The notes under the pieces were generated by a model, which was not told the DNA's origin, searched no databases, and saw nothing but the letters and a program-made list of their open reading frames with translations. The position numbers were made by a program, and so were the translations under genes. From Gammaproteobacteria bacterium UBA6724 (GTDB lineage Bacteria; Pseudomonadota; Gammaproteobacteria; Pseudomonadales; Azotimanducaceae), in contig DKIG01000050.1 of the NCBI GenBank assembly GCA_002454165.1, positions 1 through 48,831 of the forward strand: DNA of 48,831 bases. The letters are read 5' to 3'. Of the stretch, positions 18,246 through 27,749 are shown piece by piece (the first letter of the stretch is position 1; each line of letters begins with the position of its first letter).

Positions 18246-18971
18246 ATGCGTGTGCTCCGGGTAGAAAACCTGGCGAAAAACTACCGCGGTCGTCAGGTCA
18301 TTAAGAATATCTCCATCAGGGTGGAAAGTGGCCAGATAGTCGGGCTTCTGGGTCCCAATGGTGCCGGTAAAACGACTTGCTTCTACATGATAGTCGGCTC
18401 CATCTCCCACCACGAAGGCAGGGTGCTCCTGGATGATGAGGACATCTCCCAGCAAGCCGTGCATGTGCGGGCAAGATGCGGCATTGGGTATTTACCCCAG
18501 GAGGCGTCCGTCTTCCGCAAGTTGACGGTTAGGGAAAATCTGCTTGTCATTTTAGAGACAAGAAAGGACCTGGAACATCAGCAGCAAATAGACATTGCCG
18601 AGAAATTGCTACAAGAATTCAGGATTGAACATATCAGAGACAGCCTGGGGGCAGCACTCTCCGGGGGCGAGAGACGACGGGTTGAGATAGCAAGAGCGCT
18701 GACCACGGAGCCGTCCTTCATCCTGCTTGATGAGCCATTTGCAGGGGTGGACCCCATCTCCGTCAATGACATCAAGACGATTATCAAGCATTTATCGGAC
18801 CGGGGTATCGGCATACTCATCACCGACCACAATGTCCGAGAAACCTTAGATGTCTGTGAAAAGGCTTACATAGTCAATGAGGGTAAAATTATCGCGACTG
18901 GCTCTCCCCAAAGTATTCTTGCAAACGATCAGGTGAAACAGGTGTATCTCGGACACAATTTCAGGATGTAG
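18246..18971 (+). CDS. lptB: LPS export ABC transporter ATPase LptB
   Basis: A 241-residue cytoplasmic ATPase that powers LPS extraction with LptFG. Walker A GPNGAGKTTCFYMIVG, signature LSGGERRRVEIARAL, Walker B FILLDEPFAGVDPISV and switch ITDHNVRETL match LptB closely. It follows lptA and precedes rpoN, as in most gammaproteobacteria. Confidence 0.97.
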   Translation: MRVLRVENLAKNYRGRQVIKNISIRVESGQIVGLLGPNGAGKTTCFYMIVGSISHHEGRVLLDDEDISQQAVHVRARCGIGYLPQEASVFRKLTVRENLLVILETRKDLEHQQQIDIAEKLLQEFRIEHIRDSLGAALSGGERRRVEIARALTTEPSFILLDEPFAGVDPISVNDIKTIIKHLSDRGIGILITDHNVRETLDVCEKAYIVNEGKIIATGSPQSILANDQVKQVYLGHNFRM

Positions 18972-19000
18972 CAGGGTGGCACCATTGGTATCATAGCCCC

Positions 19001-20443
19001 ATGTCCCTCAAACCTTCGCTCATAGCAGGACTCAGCCAGCAATTACGAATGACCCCGCAATTGCAGCAAGCCATTCGGATGCTGCAGTTATCCAGCATTG
19101 ACCTGGCACTGGAAATTCAGGAAGCACTAGATTCAAACCTCATGCTGGAGGAAGTTGACTCCTCATTGGAAGAGGACATGGTGCTAGAAGACATGGCTCC
19201 AGAAAAGATGACTCCAGAAAAGATAGCCACCAAGGACATAACTACCGAAGACCTGCCGGTAGACACCTCCTGGGATGATGCGTTCAACGATACATTTGCT
19301 GACAATCGCCCTGGTTCCCAGAGGTCCGACGACTTTGAACCACAAAACGCAGCGGCGGTCACCATTCAGACCCATCTCCTAGAGCAGATCAATCTCCTGA
19401 CGCTCACGGACCGAGACAGGTTTATTGCCCTTTCCATTATTGATGGCATCAACGAAGAGGGGGTACTTGAAGTCCAACTGGAAGAAATTCTGGAAAGTGC
19501 CCCAGATGAATGGCAGTTGCCACTGGACGAAATTGAAGCCGTCCTGCATTTGATACAACACCTTGACCCGGTGGGTGTTGCCGCCAGTTCTTTGCGGGAC
19601 TGTCTGAGCATCCAGCTTAATCAGTTGCCAACCGACACGCCCTTCCGCCATATCGCTCTTGCCATCGTCAGTCATCACCTGGGGCTGCTAGCAAGCAGAG
19701 ATTATGCAAAGCTCTCCAGGAAACTGCGCCTCAGAGAAAATCAATTACGAGGTGCCATAGCCCTGATTCAGTCACTCAATCCCAGGCCGGGCAGTAACAT
19801 CGCCACCAGCATGACGGATTACATTAAACCCGATGTGATAGTGAGTAAACAAAATGGCAAGTGGCTCGTGGAGTTGAATACCCAATCTGCCCCGCGAATC
19901 AGAATTAATTCAGGCTATGCTGCCTTGATTGGACAGGGTGCAAATGAAAAGGATACTGCTCACCTGAAGAGTCACCTGCAAGAAGCAAAATGGTTCATCA
20001 AGAGTTTGCAACAAAGAAACAGCACCCTGCTACGCGTTGCGACAAAGATTGTCGAGCATCAGAAAGCTTTTCTTGAATATGGCGATCGGGCAATGAAACC
20101 GCTTGTACTGCACGACATAGCTACTGCTCTGGAGCTGCACGAATCAACCATTTCCCGAGTGACCACCCAGAAGTACATCCACACGCCTGGCGGCGTCTAT
20201 GAACTCAAATATTTCTTTTCCAGCCATGTCAATACCTACACAGGAGGCGAGGTATCTTCTACTGCTATCAAGGCATTGATCAAAAAACTGGTGGCGGAAG
20301 AAAATCCGCGCAAACCACTCAGCGACGAGAAGATCGCAAGGCTGCTGGAAGCGCAAAATATCAATGTCGCCAGACGGACGGTTGCCAAGTATCGGGAATT
20401 GCTGTTGATGCCGCCGTCCAATGAACGCAAAGAACTGATCTAG
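19001..20443 (+). CDS. rpoN: RNA polymerase sigma-54 factor
   Basis: A 480-residue sigma-54. Region I is the Gln/Leu-rich SLIAGLSQQLRMTPQLQQAIRMLQLSS that binds enhancer-binding proteins. The core-binding domain and helix-turn-helix follow, with the DNA-binding RpoN box ARRTVAKYRE near the C-terminus. Region II (acidic, variable) carries a 15-bp tandem repeat encoding five pentapeptides. Adjacent ptsN/ptsO and hpf are the usual companions. A sigma-54-dependent regulon is implied elsewhere in the genome. Confidence 0.97.
   Translation: MSLKPSLIAGLSQQLRMTPQLQQAIRMLQLSSIDLALEIQEALDSNLMLEEVDSSLEEDMVLEDMAPEKMTPEKIATKDITTEDLPVDTSWDDAFNDTFADNRPGSQRSDDFEPQNAAAVTIQTHLLEQINLLTLTDRDRFIALSIIDGINEEGVLEVQLEEILESAPDEWQLPLDEIEAVLHLIQHLDPVGVAASSLRDCLSIQLNQLPTDTPFRHIALAIVSHHLGLLASRDYAKLSRKLRLRENQLRGAIALIQSLNPRPGSNIATSMTDYIKPDVIVSKQNGKWLVELNTQSAPRIRINSGYAALIGQGANEKDTAHLKSHLQEAKWFIKSLQQRNSTLLRVATKIVEHQKAFLEYGDRAMKPLVLHDIATALELHESTISRVTTQKYIHTPGGVYELKYFFSSHVNTYTGGEVSSTAIKALIKKLVAEENPRKPLSDEKIARLLEAQNINVARRTVAKYRELLLMPPSNERKELI
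19178..19252. repeat. 15-bp tandem repeat in rpoN region II
   Basis: Five 15-bp units (19178, 19193, 19208, 19223, 19238) encode MVLED, MAPEK, MTPEK, IATKD, ITTED. The middle two are almost identical (ATGRCTCCAGAAAAG); the outer ones have diverged. They sit in the acidic, length-variable region of sigma-54. Confidence 0.8.
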
Positions 20444-20460
20444 GGGCTCATCAGGAGCCC
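20444..20460 (+). terminator. Hairpin just downstream of rpoN
   Basis: GGGCTC (20444-20449) pairs with GAGCCC (20455-20460) around a 5-base loop, directly after the rpoN stop. There is no T-run, so it is a possible weak or Rho-assisted terminator or a 3' stabilising hairpin. Confidence 0.35.
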
Positions 20461-20666
20461 GCGGTACGGGATATTAACTGCTGTAACTAATTGAAATTAA
20501 AGGAAAAATGTAAAGAATGGTGTGATCAATGCGGTGCTTGTTTTCTATGCTGCCGGCAAACATAGATGGAACAAAAACCCGCCAATTCACTCAAAACTTC
20601 TGAGAAGGTGTATGATCCTTGTCAGACGCTGTGTCACGACCTTTTTATTTTTTCAAGGAGATTCCT

Positions 20667-20987
20667 ATGCAGCTAAATGTGAGCGGCCATCATATTGAAG
20701 TAACTGATTCTCTGCGCAACTACGTATCTACCAAAATGGAAAAACTTGAACGACACTTTGACCGAATCACCAACATGAATGTCATTCTCTCCGTCGAAAA
20801 ACAACGGCAGAGAGCCGAAGCAACTGTCCACACCAACGGCGGGGAAATATTTGCAGACACAGTGCAGGATGATTTGTACGCGGCGATTGACATACTTGCC
20901 GACAAGTTAGACCGACAGCTCATCAAGAAAAAGGAAAAATCCCGGAGCAGAAAACACCAACCAGCGCCGAATTATGAATTGCATTAA
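20667..20987 (+). CDS. hpf: Ribosome hibernation promoting factor
   Basis: A 106-residue short-form HPF/YfiA protein that binds the 30S decoding region in stationary phase. It starts MQLNVSGHHIEVTDSLRNYVSTKMEKLERHFDRI and has the VSVEKQ- and DLYAAIDILADKLDRQL-type segments of the family. ATG 20667 is chosen over an upstream open frame because of AAGGAG at 20655-20660 with 6-base spacing. The C-terminus is basic. Located between rpoN and ptsN as expected. Confidence 0.95.
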   Translation: MQLNVSGHHIEVTDSLRNYVSTKMEKLERHFDRITNMNVILSVEKQRQRAEATVHTNGGEIFADTVQDDLYAAIDILADKLDRQLIKKKEKSRSRKHQPAPNYELH

Positions 20988-21106
20988 CTCTATGCCAAAG
21001 ACCTTATGACGAAATAGTCGCGAGGCAAAGACAGCAGCAGTTTGAACAACTATTTACCATGCGGCTTTTCATCATCATTTATCATTCTCAATAATGGCAA
21101 TATCAG

Positions 21107-21604
21107 ATGAAACTTGAGTCCATTCTCACTCCCGAGAGAACCGTTTCCAGTCTTGTTGCCAGCAGTAAAAAGCGTGCCATTGAAATCGCCTCGGAGCATA
21201 TCGGCAAGACCTCGCTCAACCTTAGGACGGACGACATTTATCGCGGACTCATTGAGCGGGAAAAGCGCGGCACGACCGCTATCGGCAAAGGAGTCGCCAT
21301 CCCCCATTGCAGACTTGATGCCTGTAAAACTATTCTCGGCGGGCTATTTATTTTGAATCATGCTACCGACTTTGGGGCTTTTGACGATGCGCCGGTCAAC
21401 ATCATGTTCGTGTTGCTGGTACCAACTACTGAAACTACCAAGCACCTAGAAGTACTGGCAACGCTCGCCGAAAGATTTGCCCAGGCAAGCTACCGCGAAG
21501 CCCTCACCTCTGCCCAGTCTGATGATGCTCTTTACCACCTTGCCCTGCTCAACCCAGGTCAGATGGCAACCAGCACCTCTGAGCTGTCGGAGCAATGTCC
21601 GTGA
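21107..21604 (+). CDS. ptsN: PTS IIA-like nitrogen regulatory protein PtsN
   Basis: A 165-residue EIIA-Ntr protein of the nitrogen phosphotransferase system. The phosphoacceptor His lies in GVAIPHCRLD (about residue 67), and LVPTTETTKHLEVLATLAERF matches the family. It receives phosphate from NPr (PtsO) and usually regulates potassium and stress functions. Its 3' end overlaps ptsO by 10 bp. Confidence 0.95.
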   Translation: MKLESILTPERTVSSLVASSKKRAIEIASEHIGKTSLNLRTDDIYRGLIEREKRGTTAIGKGVAIPHCRLDACKTILGGLFILNHATDFGAFDDAPVNIMFVLLVPTTETTKHLEVLATLAERFAQASYREALTSAQSDDALYHLALLNPGQMATSTSELSEQCP

Positions 21605-21870
21605 TTCGCAAAACCTTGGAAATCAAAAACAAATTAGGTTTACATGCCAGAGCCGCTTCCCTCTTCGTGAAAACTGCCAGCGGTTTCGGTTCGGAAGTCA
21701 CCCTCAGCAATCCCGACAAACAAGCCAACGGCAAGAGCATCATGTCAGTGATGCTGTTGCAGGCAACTCAGGGCAGCAAAGTCACCGTTGAAGTCAACGG
21801 GGTGGATGAAGGGGAAGCCATGGCAAGCATAGAAAATTTGATTGGCGACCGGTTCGGTGAGGCTGAGTAG
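21595..21870 (+). CDS. ptsO: HPr family phosphocarrier NPr
   Basis: A 91-residue HPr-like phosphocarrier. The active-site His is in KLGLHARAASLF, and the Ser region is KQANGKSIMSVMLL. It overlaps ptsN by 10 bp. In E. coli rapZ lies between the two; here it is absent. Its partner EI-Ntr (ptsP) is not in the window. Confidence 0.94.
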   Translation: MSVIRKTLEIKNKLGLHARAASLFVKTASGFGSEVTLSNPDKQANGKSIMSVMLLQATQGSKVTVEVNGVDEGEAMASIENLIGDRFGEAE

Positions 21871-21872
21871 TC

Positions 21873-23228
21873 ATGAATACTGGGAAGGATACCGAACCCA
21901 CTCCAGTTATTCAGCTAAAAGAGCTGGTGCAATCAGGCACAGCCCAGCAAGTTCAAACTCTGATTCATGAACTCAAACCGCCTGACCTCGCTCAGCTCCT
22001 TACATCATCCCCTCAGGACCAGAGGGAGTTACTCTGGGGCCTGCTTGATGACAAAGAACAAAGTGCAGTCATCCAATCTGTGAGTGAAGAAATCGTGCCC
22101 CTGATATTGGGCGACAGGTCGGCGGAAGAGATTGCGCATGTCCTGGAATATGTACCCTTTGATGATAACCTGACGGACATTATCCAGCATCTTCCGAAAA
22201 GGCTCATCCGGCAGGTTTTGGAGAAGATGGACCTGCAGAGCCGTTCCCGGGTAGAGAATCTTCTGTCCTACCCGCAAAACACTGCTGGCGGATTGATGGC
22301 AACGGATACTATTTCCGTTCCTGCCCGGGTCACTCTGGAAGCGGTCTCCCGATACTTGCGGCGACATGCTGATTTACCGCCCATGACGGACAGTATTTTC
22401 GTCGTCAGTAAGGACGACAAGTTTGAAGGCTTACTACCGCTAACCAGGCTACTGATATCAAACCCGTCCCTGATTGTGCGTGATGTCATGCTCACCGGGG
22501 CTGAGACTGTGCCGGCAGATATGTCAGCCCACGATGTTACGGCGATGTTCAAGAAATATGATCTTGTCTCCGCGCCGGTACTGGATCAGGAAAACAAACT
22601 GCTTGGCAGAATCACCGTTGACGATGTAGTGGATGTCATAGTGCACGAAGCCGACCACTCAATACTGGGCATGGCGGGATTGACGGAGGAAGACGATACC
22701 TTCGCTCCCATTCTGAAAACCGCGCGCATCCGGTCAATTTGGCTAGGCGCCAATCTCCTGACTGCATTCCTGGCGGCTTCAGTCATTGATGTTTTTAAGG
22801 ATACGATTGCGCAGGTCGTCACCCTGGCGGTACTCATGCCGATTGTGGCGAGCATGGGCGGCGTTGCTGGTAGCCAGACGCTCACCCTGGTCATCCGTAA
22901 CATGGCGCAGGACGAACTGTTCAGCAGCAATATCATCTGGCTCTTAAAGCGGGAGTTGGCTGTGGGTTTGCTCAATGGCATCCTCTGGGCACTGGTTGTT
23001 GCGACTGGTGCTGCTGTGATTTATCAAGACTACCATCTGGTTGTCGCCATCTCGGCAGCACTTGTCATCAATCTTGTTGCCGCCGCGCTTGCTGGTGCAT
23101 GCCTGCCGGGCATACTCCGCTCACTGAGCATTGACCCGGCAATCGCAGGTCCCGTTGTCCTGACGACCGTCACCGATGTTGTTGGCTTTATGTCTTTTCT
23201 TGGCTTGGCAACTCTTATTTACCTCTGA
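21873..23228 (+). CDS. mgtE: Magnesium transporter MgtE
   Basis: A 451-residue MgtE-type Mg2+ channel. Order: N-terminal superhelical domain (about 20-130), a CBS pair (about 135-255, with VSAPVLDQENKLLGRITVDDVVDV), a connecting helix, and five C-terminal TM helices with PIVASMGGVAGSQTLTLVIRNMA and the pore-lining TTVTDVVGF. It starts 2 bp after ptsO and is presumably co-transcribed, a placement seen in several gammaproteobacteria. Confidence 0.96.
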   Translation: MNTGKDTEPTPVIQLKELVQSGTAQQVQTLIHELKPPDLAQLLTSSPQDQRELLWGLLDDKEQSAVIQSVSEEIVPLILGDRSAEEIAHVLEYVPFDDNLTDIIQHLPKRLIRQVLEKMDLQSRSRVENLLSYPQNTAGGLMATDTISVPARVTLEAVSRYLRRHADLPPMTDSIFVVSKDDKFEGLLPLTRLLISNPSLIVRDVMLTGAETVPADMSAHDVTAMFKKYDLVSAPVLDQENKLLGRITVDDVVDVIVHEADHSILGMAGLTEEDDTFAPILKTARIRSIWLGANLLTAFLAASVIDVFKDTIAQVVTLAVLMPIVASMGGVAGSQTLTLVIRNMAQDELFSSNIIWLLKRELAVGLLNGILWALVVATGAAVIYQDYHLVVAISAALVINLVAAALAGACLPGILRSLSIDPAIAGPVVLTTVTDVVGFMSFLGLATLIYL

Positions 23229-23234
23229 TTGGTC

Positions 23235-23822
23235 ATGGACGAGAAGGGTGCAACAGACAAGTTCTTAGAAAATAAACTTGCACCTGACGATGCGCCGAGT
23301 AAGTCGCAACGCAAACGCGAAATGAAAGCACTGGGCATACTGGCACTGAGGCTCACCGAACTCTCAAAAAGTCATATTGAAAGGCTACCCGGTACGGATC
23401 TCAAAGCTGCCATCCTTACCGCGCAAAGTCTGACCAGGGGCAATGCCAAAAGACGCCAGATCCAGTACATCTCAAAGCTGCTCAAGACTGCTGACCTAGC
23501 ACCGATTACAGCAATCCTTGACCGCCTGGATGCCGGGAGCGTAGCGCACATCAAGTTGTTTCATCAACTTGAAAAATGGCGAGAGGCGTTGACCGCAGGT
23601 GCCGACGCTACCTCAGAAGGTATCTCAGAAGGTACCTCAGAAGGTACCCCAGAAGGCACACTAGAAGAAACGCTTGAAGAGATCTGCCAACGCTATCCCA
23701 ACACAGACAGACAACACCTGAGAAGACTGGCGAGAAACGCCATTGCCGCCAAACAAGCAGGGCGTAACCACACGACACACCTTCGCAAGATCTTCAGGTA
23801 TTTGAAGCAACTGACTGAATGA
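23235..23822 (+). CDS. darP: Dual-action ribosomal maturation protein DarP (YjgA family)
   Basis: About 195 residues, YjgA/DarP family, associated with late 50S maturation. Recognised by PSKSQRKREMKALGILALRLTELS at the N-terminus, LKTADLAPITAILDRLD in the middle and HLRKIFRYLK at the C-terminus. ATG 23235 is preferred over TTG 23229, leaving 6 bp after mgtE. A 12-bp tandem repeat at 23610-23681 inserts a TSEG-type acidic stretch into a loop, making it a little longer than usual. It converges on yhdP with an 8-bp gap. Confidence 0.9.
   Translation: MDEKGATDKFLENKLAPDDAPSKSQRKREMKALGILALRLTELSKSHIERLPGTDLKAAILTAQSLTRGNAKRRQIQYISKLLKTADLAPITAILDRLDAGSVAHIKLFHQLEKWREALTAGADATSEGISEGTSEGTPEGTLEETLEEICQRYPNTDRQHLRRLARNAIAAKQAGRNHTTHLRKIFRYLKQLTE
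23610..23681. repeat. 12-bp tandem repeat in darP, about six copies
   Basis: Units ACCTCAGAAGGT, ATCTCAGAAGGT, ACCTCAGAAGGT, ACCCCAGAAGGC then two more diverged copies. They encode TSEG, ISEG, TSEG, TPEG, TLEE, TLEE. The unit length keeps reading frame. Confidence 0.9.
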
Positions 23823-23840
23823 TGCGTTTTTTATTCAGTC
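23813..23840. terminator. Inverted repeat spanning the darP/yhdP convergent ends
   Basis: GACTGAAT (23813-23820) pairs perfectly with ATTCAGTC (23833-23840) around a 12-base loop containing a T-run. It overlaps the ends of both convergent genes. It may serve as a shared terminator, though the T-run lies in the loop rather than after the stem. Confidence 0.3.
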
Positions 23841-26800
23841 TCCGGGGCAGATGACGGCTTTCTGACCGTGTCGTCAAATATGCCGACAAACTCTATATCA
23901 GGTTCATCAATTGTGCCGCTGATTTTGTACTTGGCACTGCTGAATTGATCAATCTTTTTTCTAAACAGGTTTCGGGCAATGATGATACCGATACCCGTCA
24001 GGGGACCCGCTACTACGGCACTGTATGCGGCGTACCAGGGCAGGTTCCGACTCACCGGCAGAGTAACTATCATGTCGTTATCCAGTGCTTGTGTATGGAG
24101 GTTAAGGTTGCCACCTATCTTGAATATACCCACAGAGCCGTGGATAGTGAGGGGCTTCATCACCTCAATCACTCCCTGGTCAAAAGCCATCTCGCCATTG
24201 ATATCGCTAAATTCAAAACCCTCCCCGGCTATATCGGAAAAATCAAGTTGAAAGCGTCTGAACAGCTGCGCAAAGTCAAATATGCCAAGCAACTTGAGCG
24301 AGCCTCCAATATTAGCCTGTACAAACCTCCCCTCACCTTCATGTATTTTTACAGTGCCTTGAATCTGATTGATATCCAACATAGCGGGAGACCCGGGCCA
24401 GACAAGGTCGGCACTCATCTTCAACCCCTTGGATTCAATGCTTGATGCTAGCCCAAATACCGGTAGTACCTCAGCCAGATCGTCAAGCTGTATATCACCC
24501 TGGAAATGAGTCTGAGCGGCACCATCACCTGATCTCCAGGTGAGACTTGAAGTGTCCAACACTTGCAAGCCCTTCATACTCACACTAAAATTGTTCAGCT
24601 GAACAGTGTCGTCTGCAACCCGATAATTAAAAGACCAGGCACCGTAATCCTTGCCATTCAGGATCAATTTTTTCGTACTGAAATCAACGGCGACTACTTC
24701 CTGAAGGTTGAAATCCGCAAGCAGATCTTCTGTTTCGCTACCCTGCTTGCCCTCCTCTTCACCCAATTTGAGAAATTCAAGACTAATGCTTATCGGGTCA
24801 TCCGCCTGGTCTGATAGTCTAACCAGCCCACTCAGAGAGTCATGGCTGATATTGGCTACCCACTGCCCCTCCTGCCTCGTCACGGTGGTTGCCACATCTT
24901 CAAGTTCAAGGGCAAACAGGGTAAGCCTGTCCATATTCAGTCTTATGGAATCAATCTGTCTTGCCAGGGTAGTTGTCAGCGACAGATCAGAAATCTCTCC
25001 AAGTTCATCAATCAAATCTGACCAGTCTTTATAGTCCAGAAATGGCAAGCCGCCGGTTACTCTGACCGCATCATAGACCGGCGCGCCGAGGGGACCCTTC
25101 CCCAAATGCACCAGCCCACCGGTGACGATGCCTTCATCAATCCGAAGGGAGGCTTGCACCTGAGCTCCCAGTTGCAGTTCCAGCTGATGACCAGACGCCA
25201 GAAAATTCTGCCGATAGGTAAACTCACGGGCAATATCAGGATTCAATTTTCCGAAGGGCGGCGGCAGGTCAATAGTCACTCCGGTCAAATCTGAAGAAGC
25301 CTCAATATAGGTCTCATCCTCTTTGCCACCGTAAGGTACATAGAGGGATACCACATAATCGGTCTTACCCTCAACCCGACTCAGCAAAATTTGATCTGAC
25401 CAGTGATACAGATCACGAGCATTAACCGCACCCTTCAGGTTCACCGTTACTTCACCACCATCACCATAGAACCGGGATCTTATTTTTCCCTCAACAGGCT
25501 CACCGAAAAGCATTCCGGTAAACCCGCGGGAATTGAACCCCTGAGCATTGTTGTAACTGGTCGTCCCCGCCAGTTGGGAAAAATTCAGATCAAACTCCGG
25601 CATGACAAGCTGCGTATTCTGAAAAGCAACCTGAATATCTGAATACACCTTCTCCCCAGCCTGGCTCCCAATGGGAATTTTCAAATGCAGTGTCGCCGTT
25701 GCTTCTCCATCCGCCGACCAACTATTTGCCATCTGATGCAGGGTCTCCGACAAAGGTGTTTCATTGAGTAGCCGTATCGCATCCGCCGCCGGTCCGGAAG
25801 CCGTCGCATCCAGCACCAGACGATCCACCCGGCGGGTCCTAGCGTCAATGGGTACCAACACTTCTGCTGAAGTAATCTTGCTGTCATAGACCCTGCCGAC
25901 AGCATCCTTTGAGGTCACGGCATAATTTGAAACATGGACAGTCGCTTCAATATCCTCTATCTCTGGCCAGTCTTGGTGGTAGCTCAGCCTGGTATCATTG
26001 ACCTTGAAAAAAAGATCGTAGGCTTTCCTGACGACTGGCGAAGCACGAAATAGGGCGCCATGAAATAGCAATCCAGATTCAACACTGGTACCGCCTCTGA
26101 TTCCGGTGTCAAGCCAGGTCGCCAACGCCGGCGGCAGTCTCCTTGGGATATAACGTTTTGCGTCAAGTAACCTGGCATTTCTGACGCCAATTATCATGCC
26201 CCATGTCTGCTCCTCCTTTTCCTGCGGCAGTTTGAACAACACCTTGCCGTGCGCTATCTGCTCCTGACTGATGACTTCTAGCAAGCCGCTGTCAATGAGC
26301 AGTTGTCCCGCATTATTTTGGTACCTGATCCGACCCCTGGCGGAAGTAAAGTGCCAGGGCTGAGCAAACATATTGGTGAAGTGCATGGTGAACTGGTCAT
26401 TGTTGATATCAATGTATCCCTGCTCCCGCGTCAAAGACAGCAAACCATCAACCCGGTCAACGGCAGGCAGACCAGCCTGGGCATCCATCATCACGCCATC
26501 AAGCGACGCCACCAACCTACTACTGTCAATATCCATGCCAGAGATGAAAAGCAACTCCGCCAAGGCACCACGCAAATTCACCTTCTTCAAGCCGGCACTG
26601 ACCCTGTCTGGAACAAAGCTTGCTGTCAGATTGTCCAGTAGCGGCATAAGCCCAGCAAGATCAAGCCAGGGCAAGCGAGCGGCAAGTTTGATGCCGGTTT
26701 CATCCCTACCCAGGGCAAGTTGCAAATTATTCAATACCAGTTCAGAAGTGCCACTCTTCAGGAGCAAACTGGGGGCGAAGATACTGCCTTCGGATAGACT

Positions 26801-27742
26801 AGATTCAACCAGCCGACCCGTCATTTTGAACTCAGTTTCCGCGACATCCAACAAGGCTATCTCGCCGCCCTCCCCACCAAGGCGGACATCTCGCAAGGCA
26901 AGTCGGCTGGTGATATCAACATTACCCTGCCGAACGCCTATCCATGCCTTGGCGCTAAGCTTCGCGGTGCTCAGGTGTCTGTTGTCAAGCCTCAACAAGG
27001 CATGCCCAGATAAAAAATCTCCGATCTCAAGCGACGGTATATCAAGATATAAATCGGCATTGAAATCCGAATCGCGCGGGTCACCCCGATATGTTCCAGC
27101 CAGCCATATCCGGCGTCGGTCAAGCCTGCCATCAGACAGTGTTCTATCAAGATAGAGGGGCAGGGAGACGACTTTCCCAGCGTCCCCATTGCTGAGAATC
27201 CGCAGTGGGTCATCATCAGACCTTATATGCAACGGGGTGCCAAGACCCAACACGGATATATCAATATCACTCAACCTGAACCGACCGAGATGGGGTAAGG
27301 AATCAAGCAGATACTGCCAATCAAAGGCACCACCATCACGGGCAATACCTCGGATCTTGATGCGTCCCTCGGCGTCTCTGTCAAGAGTAAAACGGATGCC
27401 CGAGACTTCTAGGTCTCTCAGAATCGGCTTTCGGCTGAGGATACTTCTGAAGGCATTCAGCCTGACCGACAGTTGATCCAGTTCCAATATCGCCGCCGAG
27501 GATTGCCCCAGACGAAAATCTGTGACATACAACTGAGGGTCAAAATGATGCCAGCCACCTTCAATCCTGCCGATCTCCACATGCTTGAATCCCATGTCAT
27601 GCAGATAGTCTTCTATCTGTAATTGATACGAAGAGAGGGAAGAGGCGAAGTACCTGCCGGCCACAACATATATCGCTAGGACCACCAGGCAGGCGACGAA
27701 CAACCACCAACAGCCCCTGATAAGTCGCGGTAAAATGTTCAT
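23831..27742 (-). CDS. yhdP: YhdP family AsmA-like protein
   Basis: A very large (about 1,303 residues) inner-membrane-anchored protein of the AsmA-like/YhdP family, with one N-terminal TM helix (WWLFVACLVVLAIYVVAGRYF) and a long repetitive beta-groove periplasmic body. YhdP in E. coli works with TamB and YdbH to move phospholipids to the outer membrane. The family C-terminal block is seen in GEGRFVQANIGGSLKLLGIFDFAQLFRR. The start ATG 27742 (MNILPRLIRG) is chosen because the TM helix follows at normal distance; the frame is open to 27820 but that would overlap maf. It lies 7 bp after maf; rng, which usually separates them, is absent. Confidence 0.93.
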   Translation of the reverse strand: MNILPRLIRGCWWLFVACLVVLAIYVVAGRYFASSLSSYQLQIEDYLHDMGFKHVEIGRIEGGWHHFDPQLYVTDFRLGQSSAAILELDQLSVRLNAFRSILSRKPILRDLEVSGIRFTLDRDAEGRIKIRGIARDGGAFDWQYLLDSLPHLGRFRLSDIDISVLGLGTPLHIRSDDDPLRILSNGDAGKVVSLPLYLDRTLSDGRLDRRRIWLAGTYRGDPRDSDFNADLYLDIPSLEIGDFLSGHALLRLDNRHLSTAKLSAKAWIGVRQGNVDITSRLALRDVRLGGEGGEIALLDVAETEFKMTGRLVESSLSEGSIFAPSLLLKSGTSELVLNNLQLALGRDETGIKLAARLPWLDLAGLMPLLDNLTASFVPDRVSAGLKKVNLRGALAELLFISGMDIDSSRLVASLDGVMMDAQAGLPAVDRVDGLLSLTREQGYIDINNDQFTMHFTNMFAQPWHFTSARGRIRYQNNAGQLLIDSGLLEVISQEQIAHGKVLFKLPQEKEEQTWGMIIGVRNARLLDAKRYIPRRLPPALATWLDTGIRGGTSVESGLLFHGALFRASPVVRKAYDLFFKVNDTRLSYHQDWPEIEDIEATVHVSNYAVTSKDAVGRVYDSKITSAEVLVPIDARTRRVDRLVLDATASGPAADAIRLLNETPLSETLHQMANSWSADGEATATLHLKIPIGSQAGEKVYSDIQVAFQNTQLVMPEFDLNFSQLAGTTSYNNAQGFNSRGFTGMLFGEPVEGKIRSRFYGDGGEVTVNLKGAVNARDLYHWSDQILLSRVEGKTDYVVSLYVPYGGKEDETYIEASSDLTGVTIDLPPPFGKLNPDIAREFTYRQNFLASGHQLELQLGAQVQASLRIDEGIVTGGLVHLGKGPLGAPVYDAVRVTGGLPFLDYKDWSDLIDELGEISDLSLTTTLARQIDSIRLNMDRLTLFALELEDVATTVTRQEGQWVANISHDSLSGLVRLSDQADDPISISLEFLKLGEEEGKQGSETEDLLADFNLQEVVAVDFSTKKLILNGKDYGAWSFNYRVADDTVQLNNFSVSMKGLQVLDTSSLTWRSGDGAAQTHFQGDIQLDDLAEVLPVFGLASSIESKGLKMSADLVWPGSPAMLDINQIQGTVKIHEGEGRFVQANIGGSLKLLGIFDFAQLFRRFQLDFSDIAGEGFEFSDINGEMAFDQGVIEVMKPLTIHGSVGIFKIGGNLNLHTQALDNDMIVTLPVSRNLPWYAAYSAVVAGPLTGIGIIIARNLFRKKIDQFSSAKYKISGTIDEPDIEFVGIFDDTVRKPSSAPETE

Positions 27743-27749
27743 GGCAGTA

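Noticed and set aside
20619..20666. Longer start for hpf
   Set aside because: Homology and AAGGAG at 20655-20660 place the start at 20667.
26373..27155. 260-codon frame opposite yhdP
   Set aside because: It is Ser/Arg-rich low-complexity translation antisense to yhdP, with no recognisable domain.
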